NCBI GenBank assembly: GCA_964584815.1
Contig: CAZPBO010000022.1
Span: forward strand, 1-32,870
Reading direction: 5' to 3'
Length of the DNA: 32,870 bases
DNA from: CAZPBO01 sp964584815
Lineage (GTDB): Bacteria; Planctomycetota; SKW154
Numbering within the stretch: position 1 is the stretch's first letter; the number at the start of each line of letters is the position of its first letter. Under the pieces are notes generated by a model. That model was not told the origin of the DNA and searched no databases. It saw only the letters and a program-made list of their open reading frames with translations. The position numbers were made by a program, and so were the translations under genes. Below are positions 15,348-21,922 of the stretch, one piece after another.

Positions 15348-15854
15348 GTGCGAGTTGTCACAGAAAGCAACTACGCGAAGAAAGCGTTACGGGTGGTTCT
15401 CGGTGAAGCAGTTAGTGTTAGGGTGGTGCGAGGTCGCGGCAAGCACGATGTGATAAGAAAGGTATGCAATTGTGAAGCCGACGCGGGACTGATAGATGCC
15501 GACCCACACGAAGAAGAACCATCTGACCTGAAACACTTCTCAACAGCCGCACAGCACCCACAAGACGAACCAGAAATCATTAAGAAAGTTTACATCTCCA
15601 AACAGGGAAGGAAGAAGGTGTTGGTCGTTGTGGCACCGAATTTCAGAGAATACATAGCCCATATGCTGACCCGAAGATACGAGCGCGGTCCTTCTGACTT
15701 CAATCTGCCGCAGGAGCCGAATGAACTGAAGGAAGCACTTACAGGACGCAGCCGCAATGCGCACGCAAAACTATGCGAATGTGCCGAGTGGCTGCGCCAA
15801 CAACAAGCACAAGAGATTGCCACAATCGCTGATTGGCTAAAGCAGGATTGTTAG
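15348..15854 (+). CDS. Small Toprim-like protein, putative nuclease partner of the ATPase
   Basis: A 168-residue protein that I cannot assign to a named family. The N-terminal half has the spacing of a minimal Toprim fold: a strand and acidic residue (VVTESNYAKKAL, Glu6), a helix, the strand VSVRVVRGRG, and an acidic pair on a strand (AGLIDADPHEEE, Asp50 and Asp52). A further strand (KKVLVVVAPNF) and a helical tail follow (AHAKLCECAEWLRQQQAQ). Toprim nucleases use one Glu and a DxD to hold Mg2+. The GTG start is 5 bases after the ATPase stop with AAGGAG upstream, so the two genes are coupled. The nuclease role is an inference; a specificity or effector subunit is an alternative. Confidence 0.7.
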   Translation: MRVVTESNYAKKALRVVLGEAVSVRVVRGRGKHDVIRKVCNCEADAGLIDADPHEEEPSDLKHFSTAAQHPQDEPEIIKKVYISKQGRKKVLVVVAPNFREYIAHMLTRRYERGPSDFNLPQEPNELKEALTGRSRNAHAKLCECAEWLRQQQAQEIATIADWLKQDC

Positions 15855-15902
15855 CAGGAAATGATACTGTCGCTTCGTTTTGTTCAATCCAAATAAGTGT
15901 TG

Positions 15903-15936
15903 GTGTCATTCTGCCATATATGTGATATAATGACAC
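15903..15936 (+). promoter_or_regulatory. Promoter with spanning inverted repeat ahead of the kinase-ferredoxin gene
   Basis: GTGTCA (15903-15908), a 17-base spacer and TATAAT (15926-15931), with TGA before it as an extended -10. A perfect 8-bp inverted repeat, GTGTCATT (15903-15910) and AATGACAC (15929-15936), embraces both boxes, so a dimeric regulator bound there would contact both. Confidence 0.6.
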
Positions 15937-15955
15937 ACTTACTGGAGAAGTAGAT

Positions 15956-17152
15956 ATGGGCGTTGTCTGTATAGGCAGTGCAACGGTTGATTTGTATGTG
16001 CGTGCGTCTGGGGCAACGATAATGGAGTGGCATACACCACTCGCCCGCAGGCGCTATATGGTGCTTGATTACGGCGGCAAAATGAATGTGCCGTTCTATG
16101 AGGAGAGTGTTGGCGGCGGTGGAACAAATGTGGCGGTGGGACTTCTGCGTTTGGGGTTGGAAGCGTCTTTTCTTGGGGCGGTTGGGAGGGATGCGGAAGG
16201 TGCACGCGTTGTCGCCACGCTTGAACGCGAAGGGGTGAACCTTTCTTTTCTGCAACGCATTGAGGATGAGCGCACAGGATGCAGCGTGATACTGGGTGGG
16301 GCTGACGGGGAACGGAGTGTGCTTGTCTATCGCGGCGCCAATACGAAGTTAAGCGCTGCGAAGGTGGACTGGGATAGGGTGTTTGCGGCGGATGCGATTC
16401 ATCTTGCCTCGTTGCACGGCGGCGCGGTGGAGTTGCTTTCCGAAATTGAACGCCGTCTCAAAAACTTCAAAGGGAGATTCTTCTTCAACCCCGGCGGACC
16501 CCAAATCGCCAAAGGACTTGCCTCGCTTTCAGGACTGCTTTCCCGCTGCGATGCACTCTTTGTCAACCGTCGCGAGGCGGAGTTCCTAACAGGGCTCGCC
16601 GCCACAAAGCGTGTTGTTGACACACAACGCTGCACCCTCTGCGGAACCTGTCAAGCAGTCTGCCCGCAGAACATCTTTGTTGTTGCGGGCGACCATATAG
16701 AGACGCAGCACGAGGAGCGCTGTGTTCGCTGCGGAGAGTGCGTTCGTGCCTGTCCCGTAGGCGCTATTCTGATTGAGCCTTGGACGCACAATATGCGCGA
16801 TATATTCCGCAAACTCAAAAGTTATGTCGGAGGCGTTGTGGTGGTGACAGACGGTGCCGCGGGGGTGCAGTGCTACGACGGGGAAAGGTTTTATGCGTTG
16901 CCGTCTTTTAGTGTGAGGGTGGTGGACGCATTGGGTGCGGGGGACGGTTTTTGCGCAGGATTTGAGGCAGCGATTCTTTCTGGCGGCGGGTTGGAGAACG
17001 GGCTTTTGTGGGGTGCGGCGGTAGGGGCGCTTGTCACCCAAAAAGTCGGCGCCAAAGCAGGACTGCCCACAAAGGAGCAACTGCTGACCTTCATAGGGGA
17101 TTCTGGCGGTTCAGCAAAGCGTGTGAGGGTATTTGAGAATGGGGCTGATTGA
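15956..17152 (+). CDS. PfkB-family kinase with an inserted two-[4Fe-4S] ferredoxin domain
   Basis: A 398-residue ribokinase-fold protein. Kinase features: N-terminal VCIGSATVDLYV, GGGGTN (53-58) in the substrate region, GAVGRDAEG, the NxxE Mg2+ motif (Asn204-Glu207), VVVVTDGAAGV (294-304) and the C-terminal DALGAGD with catalytic base Asp330. Between NxxE and VTDGAAG lies a bacterial ferredoxin module: Cys226/229/232 with Cys236-Pro, and Cys256/259/262 with Cys266-Pro, enough for two [4Fe-4S] clusters. Normal PfkB proteins are about 300-320 residues, and the excess matches this insert. The substrate is unknown (sugar or nucleoside). Start ATG with GGAGAAG. Its 3' end overlaps the histidine kinase start by 14 bases. 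Confidence 0.92.
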   Translation: MGVVCIGSATVDLYVRASGATIMEWHTPLARRRYMVLDYGGKMNVPFYEESVGGGGTNVAVGLLRLGLEASFLGAVGRDAEGARVVATLEREGVNLSFLQRIEDERTGCSVILGGADGERSVLVYRGANTKLSAAKVDWDRVFAADAIHLASLHGGAVELLSEIERRLKNFKGRFFFNPGGPQIAKGLASLSGLLSRCDALFVNRREAEFLTGLAATKRVVDTQRCTLCGTCQAVCPQNIFVVAGDHIETQHEERCVRCGECVRACPVGAILIEPWTHNMRDIFRKLKSYVGGVVVVTDGAAGVQCYDGERFYALPSFSVRVVDALGAGDGFCAGFEAAILSGGGLENGLLWGAAVGALVTQKVGAKAGLPTKEQLLTFIGDSGGSAKRVRVFENGAD

Positions 17153-18200
17153 GAGGGCGTTGGCGTATTTGCCGCTTCCAGTTGTTGTGCTTGACAGAGA
17201 TTTGCGAGTGGTGGTGTGGAATAAGGCGATGGAGGAGGAGTTTGGTGCGGGGCAGGTGGGGGAGAGGCTGTGGGATGTGCTGCCGCAGTTTGCGCGTCCC
17301 ATCCGTGGCACGCTCTGGTGCGACCTTATAAAAGAGCAGGTGATAGGGGATGGGCATCCGATAATGGCGCCCCGTTTTCTGCTGCCGACGCGTGTAGGCG
17401 AAGCGCCATTTGACATTCTGGCATCGCCTGTTAAGGACAGCGGAGGGACGGTTTTGGGCGCCGTGGTTCTGCTGCGCAATGTCGCCGGTCAGGTTGCCGC
17501 TGAGGAGCGTCTCCGCATTGACGAACGCACCACCGCCCTTACGCATCTTGCCGCCGCCCTTGCTCACGAAATCCGCAACCCACTTTACGCCATCACCCTC
17601 TCCGTTCAACTCCTTAAGGAGGATATGGAATCGGGCACGCCTGATGTTGAGCAGATGCGCTCAACGCTTGAGGTTTTGGAGGAGGAAGCGGCGCGGCTTG
17701 AGCGTATCATCAAGGAGTTCCGTGAGTTCGCACGACCCGTCCGTTTGAATATCCAACTCCACAATATAAACGAACTTCTGACCCGCGCTCTGCGCAGTCT
17801 TAAGCAGCACGCCCAACGCAAGCGTGTGGATGTGGTGGTTGAGTTTGCACCGCTGCCTGATGTTCCCGTGGACGGGGATTTGATTGTGCGCGCATTTACC
17901 AACATCGCCCTAAACGCCATTGAAGCGCTGCACGACGGCGGACGCCTTGAAGTCATAACACGGCGGGAGGGTGACAACGCCATAATTGTCTTCCGCGACA
18001 ACGGTCGTGGCATCCCGCAGGAGAACCTAAACCGCATCTTTGACCTGTTCTTCTCCACCAAAAAGGACGGCACAGGACTGGGGTTGCCGATAGCGCTGCG
18101 CATCGTTGAGGCGCATCACGGTCATATAAGGGTTGACTCAACACCTGATGTCGGAACCGCCGTTTCGGTCTTTCTGCCGACAAAGATTGTTTCACGCTGA
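17139..18200 (+). CDS. NtrB-type sensor histidine kinase with N-terminal PAS domain
   Basis: A 353-residue cytoplasmic kinase without membrane segments. Residues 1-115 are a PAS domain (LPVVVLDRDLRVVVWNKAMEEEFG). Residues 130-200 are the HisKA dimerisation domain with phospho-acceptor His143 (ALAHEIRNPLYAI). Residues 235-350 are the HATPase domain: N-box NIALNAIEAL, G1 DNGRGIP, F-box FDLFFSTK and G2 GTGLGLPI. It should phosphorylate the sigma-54 activator encoded 13 bases downstream. The ATG at 17139 is preferred to TTG 17133. It overlaps the kinase-ferredoxin gene, so all three are co-expressed, which links the chimeric protein to signalling. No PAS ligand can be read from sequence. Confidence 0.93.
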   Translation: MGLIERALAYLPLPVVVLDRDLRVVVWNKAMEEEFGAGQVGERLWDVLPQFARPIRGTLWCDLIKEQVIGDGHPIMAPRFLLPTRVGEAPFDILASPVKDSGGTVLGAVVLLRNVAGQVAAEERLRIDERTTALTHLAAALAHEIRNPLYAITLSVQLLKEDMESGTPDVEQMRSTLEVLEEEAARLERIIKEFREFARPVRLNIQLHNINELLTRALRSLKQHAQRKRVDVVVEFAPLPDVPVDGDLIVRAFTNIALNAIEALHDGGRLEVITRREGDNAIIVFRDNGRGIPQENLNRIFDLFFSTKKDGTGLGLPIALRIVEAHHGHIRVDSTPDVGTAVSVFLPTKIVSR

Positions 18201-18213
18201 AAAGGAGAAGGAT

Positions 18214-19593
18214 ATGGGCGTTGTGCTTGTGGTTGAGGACCACGAACCGCTGAGAAGACTGCTTTTGCGGGTTCTTGAGCGTGAGGGGCACACCGTTCTT
18301 GAAGCAGGCGACGGGAAGGAAGCGCTTGAGGTTTTGGCTGACAACGAGGTGGATGTGGTGGTGACGGATATAAGGATGCCGCGGATGGATGGGATGGAGT
18401 TGCTGCGAGAGATTCGTCGCCGCGACCAGACCACTCAGGTCATCCTCATAACGGCATACGGGGAGATTCCTTTGGCGGTGGAGGCGATGAAGCAGGGGGC
18501 GTATGACTTTCTGGAGAAGGAGGCGGAAGGACGCGTCAATATTGCGCAGTTGCGGGCACGGGTTGCCGCAGCCGCCGAAAAACGCCGTATCATCCTTGAA
18601 AACCTCAACCTCAAAAGCCAACTTTCCCGACGATTCTCTTTTTCCAATATCATCGGCAAATCACCAAAACTCTTAAGCATCCTTGATGTCGTCAAGCAGG
18701 TTGCTCCCACCAAAGCGACGGTTCTGATAACTGGGGAGTCGGGAACTGGCAAGGAGTTGATAGCGAACGCCATCCACTACAACTCCCCCCGTGCTAAAGG
18801 ACCGTTTATCAAGGTTAATTGTGCTGCGTTGCCTGAGACGCTCCTTGAGTCGGAACTTTTCGGGCACGAAAAAGGCGCCTTTACGGGGGCATACCAGACG
18901 CGCATAGGGCGCTTTGAGGCGGCTGACGGCGGCACGCTCTTCCTTGACGAGATAGGCACGCTGGGGGCTGCCGTGCAGGTGAAGTTGCTGCGTGTGCTGC
19001 AGGAAAGGGAATTTGAGCGCGTTGGCGGCACAAAGACCATTAAAGTGGATGTGCGTCTGATAACAGCCACCAATACCGACCTTTCTACCGCCGTTAAGGA
19101 AGGGCGCTTCCGCGAAGACCTCTTCTGGCGCATAAATGTTGTGCGCATCAATATGCCGCCTTTGCGGGAACGCCGCGAAGACATCCCACTTCTTGTGCAC
19201 CACTTCATCAAAAAGTTCGCCGCCGAGAACAACCGCCCCGTTAAAGGTATCTCCGAAGATGCATTGCAACTGCTGCTTCATTACGACTTTCCCGGAAATG
19301 TGCGCGAGTTGGAGAACATAATAGAGAGCGCGGTGGTGCTCTGTCGCGGCGACACAATAACACCTGAGTTGTTGCCAGAAGGTGTCCGAAGCAGCGCCGA
19401 AAACAGCGAAACCCTGACGATACCACTTGGACTGCCTTTTGAGGAGATAGAACGACGCGTCATTGAGGCGACCCTCACATATGCGGGGGGCAACAAGACC
19501 AAAACCGCTCGTATCCTTAAAATAGGAAAACGCACACTTTTCCGTAAACTGAAGAAATATGGTATCACATCCTCTAAGGAGAACGCAGATTGA
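18214..19593 (+). CDS. NtrC-family sigma-54-dependent response regulator
   Basis: A 459-residue regulator. Residues 1-120 form a receiver domain with phospho-acceptor Asp52 (VVVTDIRMPRMDG). Residues about 148-385 form the AAA+ domain: Walker A GESGTGKE, the sigma-54 contact loop GAFTGAY, Walker B GGTLFLDEIG and the arginine-finger region FREDLFWRIN, PPLRERREDI. The C-terminus is a Fis-type helix-turn-helix (NKTKTARILKIGKRTLFRKLKKYG). It activates RpoN promoters when phosphorylated. The start is the ATG after AAAGGAGAAGG; the frame continues upstream into the histidine kinase gene but without a credible start. Its stop overlaps the ispE start as TTGA. Confidence 0.95.
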   Translation: MGVVLVVEDHEPLRRLLLRVLEREGHTVLEAGDGKEALEVLADNEVDVVVTDIRMPRMDGMELLREIRRRDQTTQVILITAYGEIPLAVEAMKQGAYDFLEKEAEGRVNIAQLRARVAAAAEKRRIILENLNLKSQLSRRFSFSNIIGKSPKLLSILDVVKQVAPTKATVLITGESGTGKELIANAIHYNSPRAKGPFIKVNCAALPETLLESELFGHEKGAFTGAYQTRIGRFEAADGGTLFLDEIGTLGAAVQVKLLRVLQEREFERVGGTKTIKVDVRLITATNTDLSTAVKEGRFREDLFWRINVVRINMPPLRERREDIPLLVHHFIKKFAAENNRPVKGISEDALQLLLHYDFPGNVRELENIIESAVVLCRGDTITPELLPEGVRSSAENSETLTIPLGLPFEEIERRVIEATLTYAGGNKTKTARILKIGKRTLFRKLKKYGITSSKENAD

Positions 19594-20444
19594 GATTTGT
19601 TCCCCAAAAGGACGGTCTGCTCGTTCTTGCGCCTGCAAAACTCAATCTTGCACTTTATGTTCTGGAACGCCGCTCCGACGGCTACCATATCATAAGGACA
19701 CTTATGACTCCCATAACCCTTTTTGACCGCTTGCTGTTCCGCTTTGCCGCAAAGGATGAGTTGGTGGTTGAGGGGATACCGTCGCTGCGCGGGGAAAGAA
19801 ACACCATCACGCGCGCTATTTCCGCCTTCAAACAGCATTTTGGGGCTGGGGTTCCGCCGCTTTTCATACGGCTTGAAAAGAGGATTCCTGCAGGAAGCGG
19901 ACTTGGAGGCGGTTCATCGGACGCTGCCGCCACAATACTTGCCCTACATCATCTGCTGGGCGTGCCTCAGGATGCCCAAAAAGATATCGCCTGCGCCCTT
20001 GATGTTGGCTCGGATGTCCCCTTCTTTTTGCGTTGCCAACCCTGCTGGATGGGTGGGATAGGAGATGTCTTTGAGAAGGATGTGGAAATTGGACACCGAG
20101 CCTATACGCTTGTGGTGCCAGATTTTGTCTGTCATACAAAATCAGTTTATTCGGCAATACAGTTGACTTGCACATCCGTAAATGGTAAAATTTATAATGG
20201 GTTAGGGGACGATGTGGTGATGGAGGAAGTTTTTCACAACGACCTTGAAGATGCGGCAGCGAGGGTTTATCCCCCCATTGGTGACCTCATAAGGGTTCTG
20301 CACCCGTTAGGTTTTCGGATGACAGGTTCAGGAAGCGCGTTTTTCGGCCCGCCAAGGTCCGACTGGCTTTGCCACCCACCCCGATTTCTCACCCGTGCCA
20401 GAATTTTTCTGGTTGAGACCTGTGCGGGCGTAAAGTGGTTTTGA
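19590..20444 (+). CDS. ispE: 4-diphosphocytidyl-2-C-methyl-D-erythritol kinase IspE
   Basis: A 284-residue GHMP kinase that phosphorylates CDP-methylerythritol in the non-mevalonate isoprenoid pathway. Motifs are APAKLNLALYVLERRSDGYH at the N-terminus, the ATP loop PAGSGLGGGSSDAAA, DVGSDVPFFL and the C-terminal RMTGSGSAFFG. The start is an unusual TTG with AAGGAG nine bases upstream, sharing bases with the regulator stop (TTGA), so translation is coupled. Regulation by the preceding two-component pair is not implied by operon membership alone. Confidence 0.94.
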   Translation: MRFVPQKDGLLVLAPAKLNLALYVLERRSDGYHIIRTLMTPITLFDRLLFRFAAKDELVVEGIPSLRGERNTITRAISAFKQHFGAGVPPLFIRLEKRIPAGSGLGGGSSDAAATILALHHLLGVPQDAQKDIACALDVGSDVPFFLRCQPCWMGGIGDVFEKDVEIGHRAYTLVVPDFVCHTKSVYSAIQLTCTSVNGKIYNGLGDDVVMEEVFHNDLEDAAARVYPPIGDLIRVLHPLGFRMTGSGSAFFGPPRSDWLCHPPRFLTRARIFLVETCAGVKWF

Positions 20445-20462
20445 CCGTGTAGGGGGTGGTGT

Positions 20463-20960
20463 ATGAAGGTGACAGAAGTGCGGGTCAAACTGACCAAAGG
20501 ACCTGGAAAGTTGCGTGCTTATTGCACTGTTACATTTGATGACGCATTTGTTGTGCGGGAATTGCGTCTGATAGAGGGCAATCAAGGGTTCTTTCTGGCG
20601 ATGCCGTCAAAGAAGTTGCAGGACCACTGTCCGCGCTGTGGGGCGAAAAACCATCTCCGCGCCCGTTACTGCAACAACTGTGGTGCCCGTCTTAAGGAGA
20701 ATCGTGCCGAATCCGACACCCGCGGCAGACCGAAACTCCACTCCGATATAGCACATCCCATCAATCAGGAATGCCGCCAGATGATTCACAACATTGTTAT
20801 GGCAGCCTACAGGCGTGAGCGAGACCTTGCCCGACAGTCTCCATACCGCCCCAAAGAGGTCTGGCGCTACGACGAGTTGGTCAACTGGATTCGTGATGAG
20901 AAGATGGCGGAGCCTGAAGACTACGAGGAAGGGGAGTGGGCGTCTCCGTCAGGCGGCTAA
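20463..20960 (+). CDS. spoVG: SpoVG-domain protein with an inserted zinc ribbon
   Basis: A 165-residue protein. SpoVG is a small nucleic-acid-binding regulator, and its fold is visible in MKVTEVRVKLT, LRAYCTVTFDDAFVVRELRLIEG and FFLAMPSKK, resuming at HSDIAHPINQECRQMI. Between these halves lies a four-cysteine zinc ribbon (Cys56, Cys59, Cys70, Cys73 in CPRCG and CNNCG). Typical SpoVG is about 85-100 residues, so the extra length is this insert plus an acidic C-terminal tail. The start is an ATG with GGGGGTGGT upstream. It ends in a 4-base tail-to-tail overlap with the recombinase. A role in RNA or DNA binding is inferred from the family. Confidence 0.9.
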   Translation: MKVTEVRVKLTKGPGKLRAYCTVTFDDAFVVRELRLIEGNQGFFLAMPSKKLQDHCPRCGAKNHLRARYCNNCGARLKENRAESDTRGRPKLHSDIAHPINQECRQMIHNIVMAAYRRERDLARQSPYRPKEVWRYDELVNWIRDEKMAEPEDYEEGEWASPSGG

Positions 20961-21850
20961 GGACGGGGATGGTAACGGCTGTGCAACTCCTTCAACCTTC
21001 TCACATCCACATGGGTGTAAATCTGGGTGGTGGAGACAGATGCGTGCCCTAGCAACTCCTGAACGGAGCGCAAATCCGCGCCTCTTGAGAGAAGATGTGT
21101 TGCGAAGCAGTGGCGCAGAATATGTGGCGAGACCGCGTCTTGTGGGAGCCCTGCTTCCTGAGCGTAGCGTTTGACGATGCGGAATATGTCAACGCGCAAA
21201 AGGCGTTTGCCGTTTCGTGAAAGAAAGAGCGCGCTTGTTGTGCCGTTGCGCATCTGAAGCGCACGGCGATATTTCTCCACCCAGTCGTGAAGGCTGTTCA
21301 ATGCTGAAGGACCGAGCGGCACAACCCGCACCTTGTCCCCTTTCCCGCGGCAGCGAACCACACCTGTGTCCCAATCCACATCCTCAAGGTTGAGGGAAGC
21401 GATTTCGGATGCACGCAGCCCTGCGCCATAAAGCAACTCCAATATCGCCGCGTCTCTGGCACCCTGCGGACTCGTCCTGTCCGGCATCGTAAGCAGTCTG
21501 TCCACCTGCCGCTCCGTCAGAAACTTCGGCAGACGAAACGGAGGCTTCGGACCACGCACAGAACGCGTGAAATCACGGTCCGATACACCTGCATAGACGA
21601 GAAACCGCGCAAATGTTCTGAGGCAGGCGTGACGCCGCGACACCGTCGCCGCAGAAAAGCCACAGCGCGTTTGCTCCCTTAAGAACTCCGACACCACCCG
21701 CGGAGACAAATCATCAGGCACCGCCAACTTCCGCCGCCTGCAGAACTCAAAAAAGACCTTCAAATCCCGCCTATACGCGTCCACCGTGTTCGGCGAACAA
21801 CCCATCTCCAACTCAAGGTATGCCAGAAACTGCTCAAATAACCGTTCCAA
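20957..21850 (-). CDS. Tyrosine recombinase of the XerC/XerD type
   Basis: A 297-residue recombinase, the standard XerC/D length, with an N-terminal SAM-like core-binding domain (1-105) and a C-terminal catalytic domain. Active-site residues are Arg146 (GAGLRASEI), the lysine of RGKGDK (170-173), His243 and Arg246 (SPHILRH), His269 (LLGHAS) and the nucleophile Tyr278 (TQIYTHV). It most likely resolves chromosome dimers at dif, though no dif-like site is recognised in the window. There is no flanking phage or integron gene. The start is a TTG with GGGGAAAGG upstream, part of which lies in the inverted repeat at 21860-21902. XerC and XerD cannot be told apart from sequence alone. Confidence 0.92.
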   Translation of the reverse strand: MERLFEQFLAYLELEMGCSPNTVDAYRRDLKVFFEFCRRRKLAVPDDLSPRVVSEFLREQTRCGFSAATVSRRHACLRTFARFLVYAGVSDRDFTRSVRGPKPPFRLPKFLTERQVDRLLTMPDRTSPQGARDAAILELLYGAGLRASEIASLNLEDVDWDTGVVRCRGKGDKVRVVPLGPSALNSLHDWVEKYRRALQMRNGTTSALFLSRNGKRLLRVDIFRIVKRYAQEAGLPQDAVSPHILRHCFATHLLSRGADLRSVQELLGHASVSTTQIYTHVDVRRLKELHSRYHPRP

Positions 21851-21859
21851 ACTGCCTTT

Positions 21860-21902
21860 CCCCTATGGTGCCTCCATCTAATATTTCGGCAGACCATAGG
21901 GG
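21860..21902. repeat. 10-bp inverted repeat between the lipoprotein and recombinase genes
   Basis: CCCCTATGGT (21860-21869) and ACCATAGGGG (21893-21902) are perfect inverted copies, 23 bases apart. No T-tract follows on either strand. One arm overlaps the recombinase ribosome-binding region. Confidence 0.5.
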
Positions 21903-21922
21903 GTGTTATGGCACACTATTTG

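Noticed and set aside
18673..19638. 321-codon minus-strand frame opposite the NtrC-type regulator
   Set aside because: It is a shadow of a gene with intact Walker and GAFTGA motifs; its product resembles no protein family.
21860..21902. Reading the inverted repeat as an intrinsic terminator or dif site
   Set aside because: No T-run follows on either strand, and the 23-base spacing does not fit the 11-6-11 dif layout.
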